From Patiria miniata (lineage: Eukaryota > Echinodermata > Asteroidea > Valvatida > Asterinidae): a stretch of 64,000 bases of DNA. Positions 1 to 10,999 of this stretch are shown here, in pieces. Position numbers and translations under genes: made by a program. The notes under the pieces are model-generated. The model had not been told where the DNA came from. It saw only the letters and a list, made by a program, of their open reading frames with translations, and ran no database searches. How positions within the stretch are numbered: position 1 is the first letter of the stretch; every line of letters begins with the position of its first letter. Where the stretch lies: the NCBI RefSeq assembly GCF_015706575.1, contig NW_024037074.1, positions 32,477,334-32,541,333 on the forward strand, in the 5' to 3' direction.

Positions 1-311
1 AATTGCACTGTACTTGTGGCCTATATACAGTATGTCCCAAAAAAGTGTCTGTCTGACTGTTTTATAACTACAAAACCACGGGGTCAATTTTGAAAATTTT
101 AGTGAGAAACGTACAGAATCCTGTGACTAATTTACAAGACAAGGGACTTTTTCTACACCTTATTCCAGATATTTAATGAGATAGCGTCTTGCCCAAAGTG
201 TTCTTGGCTGTGTCATTTTGTACTAATTGTTTTTAGGGACCGGAGCCCAGCTGTACACAAAGTATATTCGTAACATGTTTATGAATCACTATCCTACTTT
301 CTCTTTATCAG
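1..311. other. Intronic sequence upstream of first visible SKIC3 exon
   Basis: AT-rich sequence ending in a good acceptor (cttta-tcag) at 310-311. I see no coding frame and no clear repeat here. The segment 143-160 (acaagacaaggga) also occurs at about 3793 and may be a scrap of the CTGGTCCC-type element described below. Confidence 0.6.
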
Positions 312-3300
312 TTCCATTGGGCGCTATGAGGAAGCTGTCAAACAGTTTCAAGCCATCACTCCCCTTATTCGCCTACAAGACATCTGCTGCCTGGCCCTAG
401 CTCTCTACAAGACGGGGAACATGCAGGCTAGCTACCAGGGTCAGTTATAGCAGTGGCAATCTCCTATAGAGCTGTGTATCGAAACGGGGTACCCAAAAAA
501 CCCTGGGTACCCAAGTACAAATTACTCAGTAACTTCTCAGACAATGGAAAAGAAAGGTTTTGAATGCCATTTGTGGGGAATTTTCAACATGAAAATCAGG
601 CTACATGGAAAAGCAAAACATTCACATTTATGACGCTCGCGCAAAATTTTCACTGTGAAGCTACATGTATTGAACTCACTGTAGGCTATACAGAGTGATT
701 CAGTGCTCATTAACAAGCATGTTTTTTCTGCCCATGTGTCTACCATATACCAAATGAAAGTGTACTTTTTGATCATTCTAATGGTGTAGGTTAATGAGAA
801 GTTTAGAGTATTTGCCCATAAAGGGTGGCATGGGTGGCTAGTGCGTAAAGCGCTCGCCACTCACCACTGTGGCCCTGGTTCGAATCCCGTCAGCGGACCA
901 TACATGCAATACGTGAGTAGAGTTGTGCATTGGTTCTCTCCTGTGCCACGAGGGTTTTTCTCTGGGCCCTCCGGTTTCCTCCCTCCGGAAAAATCAAACA
1001 CTTTCAATCTCAGGCTGTGCTCCGTGGTCATATATGGGTCGATGTGGCCGGCAGCCATAGGCGCCTTTACATGCCAGCGGCTGGACCACGTTGTAGCCGC
1101 ATCCTTCGCAATTCAGCTTCTCAGACGCGAGTAATGATGATTAGTCCCCAAATTATTATTATTATTATTTTAATTGTGACCCTTTCTTATAATGTTGCAT
1201 CCTTAAGTTCCTTCTGAATTATGGACCAATTTCGGCGCCATGTTCCAATTTCTTACATGTCTTATTATAATCTTCTTTTTTTTTGTTCGGGTTTCCATGG
1301 TAACAGCTTACGAGCAAGCCCTACAGTTGGCCAGCGACGGCGGGGTCCGTTCCCAGTTGCTAGCGTGTCTCGGCATGGTGGCATTTCAGTGTGGAGATAA
1401 CAACCGGGCCAAAACACTGCTCTTCCAAAGGCAGGTTCTGCAGTTAAAATTCATTGTATTATTTCTTCCTGGTCCTCGAGTTTCTTCTACTGACTCACTA
1501 CAGAACCTCTTGACAGAATTCTGCCTCCCCCCCCCCCTTAAACTATCTTGAAAATATGAGGGGAAAATATGAAGACTTGTTCAAAAAATGGTTTTGAAAT
1601 TGCTGCAAAGTATTATTCTGAGAACTATATACAAGCAGTTTAAGTAGACATACTTTATACGTAGGTACGCCATCCCAGTGGTCAAGATAAATCAAGTGAC
1701 TGTTTTTAACAGTTGAGTGTTTCATGCCTTCATTAAGTAGGATTGACTGGCTGTGATTGTTATGACACCCGATATAATTATGCTTTGACTGTGGGAGATT
1801 GATAAGCCGGCTGTGCCTACCAGTCACCTGCTTTTGTCTGTTGATGGAATTTGACTGTCACATTGCCTACAAGATATATGACCTGACTGTTGGTGACTAG
1901 CCTGTGTTAAAGGCAGGGGAACAGGATTGAAGTTTTGACTGACTGTGACTGGTCTAACAAAAGGAGATTTAATTTACTCACTTTTAATAAAATTACTTAG
2001 AAATTAAATGAATATATTCTTTGAAATGCCAGTCCATACTTTGAAGAAAAGCAAAAACGAGTGTCATCAATTGTAGTCATAAAAAATTATATTGCAAGTG
2101 CCCGAAGTATTCACTTCCCGCAGATAGTTGCATGAAATCGTGATGATTTTGCATGAATCAACTATATTCAACATCCATTTCACTGGAGAATAAGCCAGTT
2201 CGGTATTCCAACTGCGCATGCGCACAATGATAAGGGTCACGGGTCATTCAGGATAATTGAACGCTCATCGAAGGCACATGAATGCGCACGGACCTGGGCA
2301 CACGATGCTTGCGTGTTAATTACAAGCAGAATGGGCGTCTGTAAAACATCTCGTATCATCAATGTCAGCAATTTTATCCCGAATGACCTTTGACATGGAC
2401 TACTTCATCGAGATACCAAACTGGCTTGTTGCACATTGACCTCATGTGATTAATGTAAACTCCTCACTCCGCCCCCTATCCCACAGCTCCCAGGAGTCGG
2501 AGCCGGCACCAGAGGGCCTCCTAGCCCTACTGGCCCTGGGCGTCCACCAGGATGACTACACCCTGGCCACGGCTGCCGTGGCTGAACTGCAGAAACTCAA
2601 AGACAAGCCGGGCATCGTGGCCGATGTGGCGTTTGCCGGGGCTGTGCTGTACGCTATCCAGGTATAAAAATATTGCGTAGCCAATTTTAAGCGATGTCAG
2701 CTGGGAACCATCGCAGTCAATATAACAAGCCGTAGATTTGGCTGGTTACTCTTTTATGCTTAGCCGACATTCTCTTTGCTTAGCACGTTTTTGTACTTAA
2801 GCAGTTCCATTAAATGGCTAGGCCAAAGCATCTAAAAAAAATTTTTTAAAGTTACCAGAGTTGGACGGAAAATATTTGTTTACGTGTTATGTTGCAACCC
2901 TTTTGAAAGTAACATTCTGTTTTTTTAATTTCAGGGTCAGTTTCAACTTGCTTGCAGACAGGTTGCCAAGGCAACAGGAAGGTGAGTCTTTAATCCTGTT
3001 CGTTAGTTCAGTTTAAACCACGCCCACTGGCCAGTAAGTAGCATTGGAACCATTGGAACCGGAAGCTGACGCAGCTTCTATGCTGCTATTTTTCGATTGT
3101 AAAAAAAATTCCTTGTGTACCAAATCTGGTTCACAGAGATTCAAAACAATGCCGTACCCAACATTTTCATTCAGATTTTGAGCAACAAAACATTTTTGCC
3201 AAAACAAAAGAATGCATTTTAAAGTATGTACAATACATGTCTTTAGGTAAGCGCGTTGCACACTAGGCGCATTGAACGTGCATTGCATGGTTATGCGCGC

Positions 3301-6300
3301 TGCCAACTATCGTTTTGCTCATACTTTTCCAAAAAACACGGTTTTATGCAGACGGCTGGCGTCTATGTGTATATAAATGTGTGTAGCTGTCACCCATTGA
3401 CAAAGGTTTTTTCAAACCTACTACAGGCATCCCGGTTTGCCTGAGCTGTGGCGACTGATGGCAGAAATTATTCTCCAACTTCTACCTGCAAAGGCAAAGG
3501 TAAACTGGCTTTGGATTTGTTACCATTGCATTATGGCCTACAGCGCTTTGAGGAGTCTTTGATTCATATTGCGCTATATAAATGCTGTTCTATTATTACG
3601 AGTCATAATAGGACAATTCTGTAAAATCCAATTCTCTGAGTATGTCCGACTACATGATGTACAAGGCCGAGGTGGTACCTTAGTTTGGTCTGTAATTGTT
3701 TTCTACTCATATACTTTTCCAACAGCAGCTCATGAAAGTGTCTGACAAGTACGTCTGAATTCACAGAATTGCCCACTAACAAGAGTGAAACAAGACAAGG
3801 GACGCATAGTAAGCTGGTCCCAAAGCACACAATATATTAATTGATTCAGAATGGCGTTTCACTGGAAGTCTTTTCGTGCATGCGGTCTCAACAGTGTGCC
3901 GGATTTAGTCCCTTTATTTGGTGTGACGGGGTAATCCTATAAGATGGACACTATGCTGACTCTCTGGGACCAGTAAAACTTTGACAAATTCTGATTGAAA
4001 TTTGATGGTTGAATGTCTCCATTTATTTGATGTTTTGCAGGCCGCAGTCACCTGTAGTCGTGCAGCCCTCCAGGATAAAGAAGTGTCAAAGGTGAGAGAA
4101 AAGTCTCTAATTTGTAATCAATCTAATGTCATCCAGTCTCAATTCAATTCACAACCTCTTCAGAGGAGCTTTGGCAAAGGCATTCCTTTTGTTTATTGTT
4201 CATCCACTGTTACTTGTGACTAGACTTGTGAAGAACTCGACTACATCCCTGCTTTTTATTGATAGGTTCTGTGCCGCATTGTTAGATATGGGATTTTGTT
4301 ACGATTTATTGTTATTGTTTTACTGCTAGTGTGGCAGAGCCAAGTTTAACTTGTAGTTTTCAGTGTATTTCTTGTAGCGTTTTAGGATAGGAGTAGACCC
4401 CCTGAGTAAATCACCCCTTTTTATTAGCTTCTCCCTTCCCTTTCATAGAAGTGTGTACCCCTGACTAACTTTTCCCTCTCCCCCGGTAACATGACCCCTT
4501 AGAACAATAGCCCCTTTGATAAGACCATGTGCTCTGCCACCCTGTAAGTCCAAAGATCTTTCACTTAGCAGACCAGCGGCATAGAAGAGAGTTGTATTTG
4601 ATTCGCGAGTTTCCTCTCTTTCCCCTTTTCTTGGGAACGCCTGCCCTGTGTGTTTTTGCTCTGCTACAATCATCTGGTTTAAGGATTTTTTATCTCAGTT
4701 TTATATAATAGTTTTAACTTTGTTTTTCGTCTCAAGTTTGTTTCATTTTAAACTCCTTTTCTTAATAAAATAGTTCTTGTTCTGGTCTTGTATTAAATTC
4801 TTTGTGTCGAGTTGATTCCCCATAGTGAGTCAGTTTTCACGGTTACACTAACACGACTTCCAAGTTAAGAATGTAAAATCAAACAAGCCGTAACTTAGGG
4901 TTGAATCCCGAGGTACCCTGTAAAACCTCAGAAAAGTTGAGGTCCTTCCGTAACATGACTGGCCCCTACTTCACTTTTTTGCCTCCAAACCCTCTCATTC
5001 TAGGAGTCGGTGTCAACCTATGCTTTGGCCACTCTGGCCGTCGGTCAGCACGGTGGGTCCACCCCTGCCCATCAGCGGTGCCTGAGTGCTGCTCAGAAGG
5101 CAGTCCATCTCTACCCGGGTGAGAGAATGGCCTTTTTCGAAACCAGAACTTTTAAAAGTTGAACAAAGAAATGGACTGGAGCGGGGTTTGAACCTGCAAC
5201 CTCCGGATTGCTGTTCCAGTGCTCTTACCAGCTAAGCTATCAGCCCTATGTTGGCGCTTCCCCATTTTGTCAATGTCTTTGTTTGAGGGCGCTAGACATG
5301 GACAAAATGGGGAACTGCCAACATAGAGCTGGATAGCTTAGTTAGTAGCTCAGTTAGTAGAGCACCCGATACGGTAATCCGAAGGTTGTAGGTACAAATC
5401 CTGCTACAGTAAAAAAATTTGTTCAACTTATTATTATAACCAGGTAGTCATGTTCCCATTGTGGTTTAATTGGAAAGACTAGAATTTAATAGTCAACCTT
5501 TTTTTAACTCTGGCCTTGTTAAATGCTACTGTTCGATCAGTCACAGTCAGAAATTCAATACACTTCTCCTCCAATAACTTACTCACAGGCTAGTCACCAA
5601 CACTCGGATCATATTTCTCAAGCACTGTGACTAGTCAAGTTTCATCAACAGACAAAAGAGGTAACTTGTAGGTACAGCTGGCTTATCAATCACCTACTGT
5701 CAAAGCATAGCTGTATCAACTTACGTAAACAGTCACAGCCAGTCAATCCTGCTTTATGTATAAGGCATGGGAGCACTTAACTGTTAAAAACAGTCACTTG
5801 CAATGATGCGACTGATGGCAGGGCTTTGTTGAATTTGCTTACAGAAAGGGAGGGATGTATAATAAACAGTGTGTCTTGTTTACATTTGTTTTCTCTATTT
5901 TTGGACAGATTCTATGGAGAATTGGGCTTCCCTTAGTGCCAGCTTTCTATCGCATGGTATATGGAACAGCACACAGAAGAACAGACAAGATGACGCAGAC
6001 AACAACTTGGCTTCCAAGCTGGCTACATTCGTGCAATCTTGGGGTGAGAACGCTGGTCACTTTAGAAATATTGAGGTAGCTGTTAGAACTAAAATCAAAA
6101 TGAAAGATTTGTCCCAAATGCTTGTTAAGGTTATACCAATACTAAACATCTCTGCTCCCCCCCCCCCTCCCACACGAAACATTGCATGGCAACATACTTG
6201 AATTCAAATCTGAAAAGTTGGACTTCAATGAGTGAAAGGGTAAAAAAAAAACTGACACTGATAGTTTCGGTCATCATAAATTAAGAAACAAAAATTTGAT

Positions 6301-9300
6301 GTGAAACCTGTTTTTTTTTCTCTGTTCTTATCAGCTGAGAGGTGTGGCCATGCGGCCATTCATCAGTGGGCGGGGCTTCAAGTTGTTGTCAGCTTGATGC
6401 ACGAGGGCAGGCTGCAAAGAGCCGACGCACTCACGAGAAAGGTAGCTACATTTACTTCTTTTGGCTGAAGGAGGCCAAATTTGTTTCTCTTTTTTGCTTT
6501 TGAAAAGGATCCTGTTAGCATTGAAATTTCAGGCCATCTAACTTTTGTGGTTTTTATATTTCAGGTCAATCCAGTCAGAAAGCAATTTATTCCTTTTTTC
6601 AGGGAGAAAAACAAGATATATTTCTGTTATAATTGTTTTAAGTAAGACTCCAACCCTGTACAGTCATCCAACTGACATATTTACCTTGTTTCGTTTTTTT
6701 CCAAAATTGCTCCAGTACTTTCAAAAAATAAATTTTATCAATATTTTTACAGTTTACAATGCAGCATTAAAAAAAATGGTGACTTGTTTTCAAACTCAGC
6801 TCGAAATTTTATACAAAACAGCGTTCATATACTGGTGTCTCATATAACAAAATAGAAAATTGTTTTGAAGCTGTACATCTTGTAGTTATGGTTACAAATT
6901 AAAGAGATTGGTGATTGCTGGAAGACATCTGTGTCATGCTGTAGCTACATGTAACTTAAGATATATTACAATAAAAAAAATTTTACCATGAAATAAATAG
7001 ACAGTTTACTGTAAGAGATGGAAGTGTACGCTGCCACCATGGGCATTTCCATTCTGGCTGCTTGTTAGGAAGGTTTGCCAAATGTTTTCCTTTTTTTGTT
7101 TATCAGCTGGAGGTGATGTACCAGTCTGAACCACACATCAAGTCAGCCTTACAGCTCCTGCAAGCCCAGGCGGTGTGCATGCAGCACGTCTCCAGTCAGA
7201 GCGTGGAGTTACTCAGGACTGTCATCTCCAGAACGGCGCGCCAAACATCGGCAGCGTGGCAGGTCGGTATAGAGATATCTGTGACGAGAGTTTGTGATCC
7301 CTTGTTGCCAACTATCCTCCCTTGCACCTCTGCTTGTAATTAACACGCGAGCGTCGTGCGCCGGGATCCGTGCGCGTTCATGTGCCTTCGATGACCGTTC
7401 GATTATCCTGAATTACCAGTGACCCACATCATTGTGCACATGCACAGTTGAAATACTGAAAATGGCTTATTCAGAATGGCTTTTACTGGAAGTCTTTTCG
7501 TGTATCTGGTCTACACAATGGGCGGGATTGAGCCAGTTCGTTGGCATTACGGGGTTATCCTATACATTAGCACTGCCCGGCTCTCTCCCCAAGTCTACAA
7601 CCCGAATGACAGTCGGGGAGTCAGTCAGTCAGTCAGTCAGGTGCAAAGATGACACTAGACTGGCCCTCTGGGACCTGCAAACAAAAAAAACAGGCCCCTT
7701 GCAATAACTGGCACTGCCCACCATTTTAGGAGTTCAACATCAATATTGGAAGATAGGTGCACTTTATAAGCACATATTATTGGGAATATGTGACAAACTC
7801 GCTAAACTGGCATTTTAGAAAACTTTCAAATTTTGTTATTTCAGTTGTTGGCCAAGCTGTATGAGCAGGAGAGTATGGCAGCCGCAGCAGAGTCAGCCTA
7901 CAAACAGAGCCTGGTCCACTCACAGGGACAGCAGCTGGTACCACTACTCAGACTGGCTCATCTAGCTCTCAGAGCAGCTAAGGTGAGTCACAATGTTGAC
8001 ACACTCAGTGACTCACAGTGAGTCAGCCTAGTAACAGAATCTGTTCAATCTAGCTCTCAGAGCAGCTAAGGTGAGTCAAAATGCTGACACTGTCAGTGAC
8101 TCACAGTGAGTCAGCCTACAGACAGAGCCTGGTCTACTCACAGGGACAGCAGCTGGTACCTCTACTCAGACTGGCTCATCTAGCTCTCAGAGCAGCTAAG
8201 GTGAGTCACAATGTTGACACACTCAGTGACTCACAGTGAGTCAGCCTAGTAACAGAATCTGTTCAATCTAGCTCTCAGAGCAGCTAAGGTGAGTCAAAAT
8301 GCTGACACTGTCAGTGACTCACAGTGAGTCAGCCTACAGACAGAGCCTGGTCTACTCACAGGGACAGCAGCTGGTACCTCTACTCAGACTGGCTCATCTA
8401 GCTCTCAGAGCAGCTAAGGTGAGTCACAATGCTGACACTGTCAGTGACTCACAGTGAGTCAGCCTACAGACAGAGCCTGGTCTACTCACAGGGACAGCAG
8501 CTGGTACCTCTACTCAGACTGGCTCATCTAGCTCTCAGAGCAGCTAAGGTGAGTCACAATGCTGACACTGTCAGTGACTCACAGTGAGTCAGCCTACAGA
8601 CAGAGCCTGGTCTACTCACAAGGACAGCAGCTGGTACCGACACTGTCGGCAGTGACTCACAGTGAGTCCGCCTAGTAACAGAACCTGGTCCACTCACAGA
8701 GACTGCAGCTGGTACCATTACTCAGACTGGCTCATCTAGCTCACAGAGCAGCTAAGGTGAGTCACAGTGCTGACAGTAACTTGACAGACTCAGTGACTCA
8801 CAGTGAGTCAGCCGACAGACTGAGCTGGGTCAACTCACAGAGACAGCAGCTGGTACCGTTACTCAGACTGGCCCATCTAGCTTTCAGAGTAGCTAAGGTG
8901 AGTCAGAGTGCTGACACACTCGGTGACTCACAGTGACTCAGTGACTCACAGTGACTCAGTGACTCACAGTGACTCAGTGACTCACAGTGACTCAGTGACT
9001 CACAGTGACTCAGTGACTCACAGTGACTCAGTGACTCACAGTGACTCAGTGACTCACAGTTGCTCAGTGACTCACAGTGACTCAGTGACTCACTTCTTAA
9101 TTTCAGGCAAGCAGTGAGGATCGCTGGAGCTCTCTGGTGCTGGAGGCCACCGGCGAGGCATTGAAGCTACAACCCACATGCACTGTAGCATTATTACTGC
9201 AGGGGCTCCTACAACAGCACAAAGGCAATGCAAGGTGAGCCTGTACAAGATGTTTGCTTGTGCATATCCAATGGCACTGATAGCCTGTAATTCCTAACAT

Positions 9301-10604
9301 TCCTAAGAATTTTGTCTTGGTTTAAAGTTTACTAATTTTAATTTTTGGTAGGCAAGCTAAGGGGTGTTTCCAGCAGGTTCTTGAGATGTCCACGGGAGAG
9401 AAGATGAACTTGGGGCGCTCCGTCGCAAGGTATCACATGATGCAGCACTACCTGGGCAAAAAAAACACAAAAGCTATCCAGGTGAGATTCACTTGCATGA
9501 GTTTACACATTAGAACTTTTTAATATCATTTCCTTTTTTAATCCAGGAATTGTCCACTTTGGTAAAGAGTACATGTACAGTAAAAGTTGATAAGTTTTCT
9601 ATGTACACTCCTGTTTGCTTGAAAACTAGATAGAATTCCGCTTAACACTTACTTTGTTTAATTTTTAATATGATTTTTTTTTTTTCAAACCAGCTACAGT
9701 CTAGTTGGTGCGCCTTTGAGCCAACAGTTTGAGCCAACTTTTAAGCCCCATTTTTTTTGGTTTTTAATGTGGGGACATTTTTTTTCTTTTTGTTCCCCTT
9801 CCTTTTGCTGGACCAGTTTTTTTGGTTTATTTTCATCTTGTTAGATATCATCGTGGTATTTTGATGTTAATTGTGGGGATAATCTTAATTGTTAATTGTG
9901 TTTATTGTTAATACACTTTTATAGATTTTTATAGATTTATATTTTTTTGGTGTGTAGCCAGATGTATTGGAATTTAAGGCCTTCGGGCCACATTTTTTAG
10001 GTAAACTTTTTAAATTCCAGACATATGCTTCTGGCTTTCGTTTTTGTTTTCTTGTTTTTTTTTTTTTTATATTTTGTGAATGTTTGTTGTTTGTATGTGT
10101 TTTTAATGCTGAATAAATAATAATAATAACATTTGTGATGCAATCAAGCTAAATGAGTCGTTTGTCGACCCCGGTCAAAAATTTTTTATTACAGATTTGA
10201 AAGGAGCACAATCTCAGCATTACTTCTGTGAAAGGAAGTCGGAACACAAAGAGATGTGATGAAGTGATGTGATGAAGTGGCCCTATTTTGGCCTGTATCT
10301 CCAAATAAAAATTCCCGACAAACGACTCATGTAGCTTGATCGCATCACATATCAGCTTACTGCATGCATATTTGAGATTTTTACAACAGTAAGCATGGAA
10401 CACACAAACAATATTTAAAAATTTGCAATTCCTTGACGAAAAAAAATCCATTAGAAAAACAATTTTTTTTTTTTTTTACTAGTAAAGGTTTTTTTTCAGC
10501 TGCGAACAATTTTTTTTCCTCCCCTCCAGGTTCTGATAGAGGAAGCCGTGCAAGAGCAGGACCCAAACCTTCAACTTCTCCAGGAGCTTGTGCCATCAGC
10601 GTAA
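312..10604 (+). CDS. SKIC3: SKIC3 / TTC37 (Ski complex TPR subunit), C-terminal part, 14 exons
   Basis: Scaffold of the Ski complex (SKIC2 helicase, SKIC8), which feeds cytoplasmic mRNA to the 3'-5' exosome. Exons: 312-439, 1307-1434, 2494-2661, 2935-2981, 3427-3499, 4041-4091, 5004-5118, 5909-6043, 6335-6441, 7107-7262, 7845-7982, 9107-9234, 9352-9481, 10530-10604 (TAA 10602-10604). Phases join cleanly and give about 525 codons, roughly a third of the usual ~1560-residue protein; the rest lies left of the window. The translation is a run of degenerate TPR helices: exon 1 reads [13 protein letters not shown], exon 2 YEQALQLAS...RAKTLLFQ, and later exons match the vertebrate TTC37 C-terminus in order (for example [17 protein letters not shown] across the 5118/5909 junction). 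Exon 2 may instead end at 1430 with a GC donor and exon 3 start at 2487; both readings keep frame. The exon at 7845 is followed by an array of copies of its own 3' end. The identification comes from remembered family similarity and is strong; individual short exons are slightly less certain. Confidence 0.9.
823..1178 (+). repeat. tRNA-derived SINE with ATT tail, in SKIC3 intron
   Basis: It begins with tRNA-like sequence: A-box-like TGGCTAGTGCGTAAAGC near 834 and a perfect B box GGTTCGAATCC at 877-887. A non-tRNA body follows and it ends in an ATT microsatellite (1152-1168). This is the standard anatomy of a pol III SINE. Short reading frames across it are incidental. Confidence 0.85.
1660..1960 (+). 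repeat. Interspersed repeat, copy 1 (inverted partner at 5535-5815)
   Basis: The segment containing agtgactgtttttaacagtt, gattgactggctgtgattgt and ttggtgactagcctg recurs in opposite orientation at 5535-5815. Both lie in introns of SKIC3. No coding capacity. The two copies, 3.6 kb apart and inverted, could pair in the pre-mRNA. Confidence 0.75.
2190..2432. mobile_element. MITE with AAGCCAGTT..AACTGGCTT inverted ends
   Basis: Left end aataagccagttcggtatt and right end gataccaaactggcttgtt are inverted repeats about 240 bp apart. The interior (cgaaggcacatgaatgcgca and neighbours) recurs inverted at about 7330-7450, so this is a dispersed family. It sits just upstream of the exon at 2494. Confidence 0.7.
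2982..3426. other. SKIC3 intron, no strong repeat
   Basis: Contains GTTTAAACCACGCCCACTGGCC-like sequence near 3011 that resembles aaaccacgcccactgcaca near 52645, so a small shared repeat is likely. Nothing else is recognised. Confidence 0.4.
3595..3990 (+). repeat. Copy of the CTGGTCCC element family (SKIC3 intron)
   Basis: Core ttgattcagaatggcg..cactggaagtcttttcgtgc at 3840-3880. The ends agctggtcccaaagcac (about 3812) and gactctctgggaccag (about 3959) are inverted repeats. Related copies lie at 7460-7720 (+), 32995-33275 (-) and 61190-61490 (+). Confidence 0.8.
4092..5003. other. SKIC3 intron, no feature recognised
   Basis: About 0.9 kb of AT-rich sequence with several pyrimidine runs (accccttt type) between exons 4041-4091 and 5004-5118. 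I see no conserved coding block and no clear inverted ends. Confidence 0.5.
5160..5420. repeat. Foldback with two head-to-head tRNA-like arms
   Basis: The minus strand of 5175-5250 reads as a tRNA-like sequence (GATAGCTTAGCTGGTAAGAGC.. with T-arm GGTTCAAACC). A diverged second copy lies on the plus strand at 5325-5410 (tagctcagttagtagagc). Between them cccattttgtcaatgtc and gacatggacaaaatggg also pair. The minus copy keeps a 5-bp anticodon-type stem and most of an acceptor stem but has C, not U, before its anticodon-position triplet and a T-stem mismatch. A derived element is more likely than a working tRNA gene. Confidence 0.75.
5535..5815 (-). repeat. Interspersed repeat, inverted copy of 1660-1960
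   Basis: Contains aactgttaaaaacagtcact, caggctagtcaccaac and acagtcacagccagtcaatc, the reverse complements of blocks at 1660-1960. Intronic, non-coding. Confidence 0.75.
6442..7106. other. SKIC3 intron, no feature recognised
   Basis: AT-rich sequence, ending in the acceptor tttatcag at 7099-7106. No repeats or coding blocks that I can support. Confidence 0.5.
7320..7725 (+). repeat. Nested repeats: inverted piece of the 2190-2432 MITE plus a CTGGTCCC-family copy
   Basis: 7325-7450 (ttgtaattaacacgcgagcg.., tgccttcgatgaccgttcg) is the reverse of the interior of the element at 2190-2432. From about 7460 it runs into a second repeat (ttattcagaatggc, ctggaagtcttttcgtg, ggcattacggggttatcc) related to 3840-3975 and 61290-61480. 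A GTCA microsatellite lies at 7618-7640. Confidence 0.7.
7983..8905 (+). repeat. Tandem array of the 3' half of the SKIC3 exon 7845-7982 with its 5' splice site
   Basis: Units of about 88 and 130 bp repeat the end of exon 7845-7982, including in-frame coding sequence for [16 protein letters not shown] and [10 protein letters not shown] and the donor AAG|GTGAGT. GT donors fall at 7983, 8071, 8201, 8289, 8419, 8549, 8757 and 8898. Only the first copy has an upstream branch/polypyrimidine acceptor (7844). The candidate AG before later copies (cacag|TGAGTCAGCC) would place TGA in frame, so the extra copies are probably intronic passengers. Confidence 0.9.
8910..9095 (+). repeat. 18-bp minisatellite made of TGACTCA (AP-1/TRE) motifs
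   Basis: About nine units of tgactcacagtgactcag, so a perfect TGACTCA occurs roughly every 8-10 bp. It ends 12 bp before the acceptor of exon 9107-9234 and appears to have grown from the gtgactcacagtgagtca linker of the upstream array. Confidence 0.9.
10135..10348. mobile_element. MITE with GTGATGC..GCATCAC ends
   Basis: Left end gtgatgcaatcaagctaaat and right end atgtagcttgatcgcatcac are inverted repeats that extend through gagtcgtttgtcg / cgacaaacgactc, about 33 bp in all. It lies in the last SKIC3 intron, 180 bp before the terminal exon. Confidence 0.8.
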
Positions 10605-10676
10605 AACCTTGATGTTATACTAGATCCCAGTGCTTGCTTGCAAAGTGTTCACTGGTAAACATATTTCCATAACAAA

Positions 10677-10970
10677 GTAGGGTGCTATGGTCAAGTGGTT
10701 ACAGTGTTCGACTCGTGTGCTGTGGTACATGGGTTCGAATCCTGACTGGGAACATGGTGCTTGTGTTCTTGGGCAAGGCACTTATCTACGATTGCCTCTC
10801 TCCACCCAGATGTAGTAAATGGGTACCTGGTAGGAAGAAATTCCTTGAATGCTTGAGCGCCGTAATTGGCAGCCGTGCTAAAGCCAGGGTAATAATAAGC
10901 GCCAGGAGTGTCACTTTGTGACGGACATGAGCGCTCTACAAGAAGCCATTATTATTATTATTATTATTAA
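10677..10970 (+). repeat. tRNA-derived SINE, 70 bp past the SKIC3 stop
   Basis: A-box-like TATGGTCAAGTGGTTACAG at about 10686, B box GGTTCGAATCC at 10732-10742, the body gggcaaggcacttatctac, and an ATT tail (10948-10968). Related copies are at 12430-12725 (+), 37705-38060 (+) and 63490-63705 (-). It probably lies in or just beyond the SKIC3 3' UTR. Confidence 0.88.
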
Positions 10971-10999
10971 GTAAATATTTGAAATATATAGTGATAGAG

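Noticed and set aside
5175..5250. Functional tRNA gene on the minus strand
   Set aside because: C instead of U before the anticodon position, a mismatched T stem, and an inverted sister copy indicate a repeat.
8908..9117. 69-codon frame of THSDSV repeats
   Set aside because: It is the translation of the 18-bp TGACTCA array in an SKIC3 intron.
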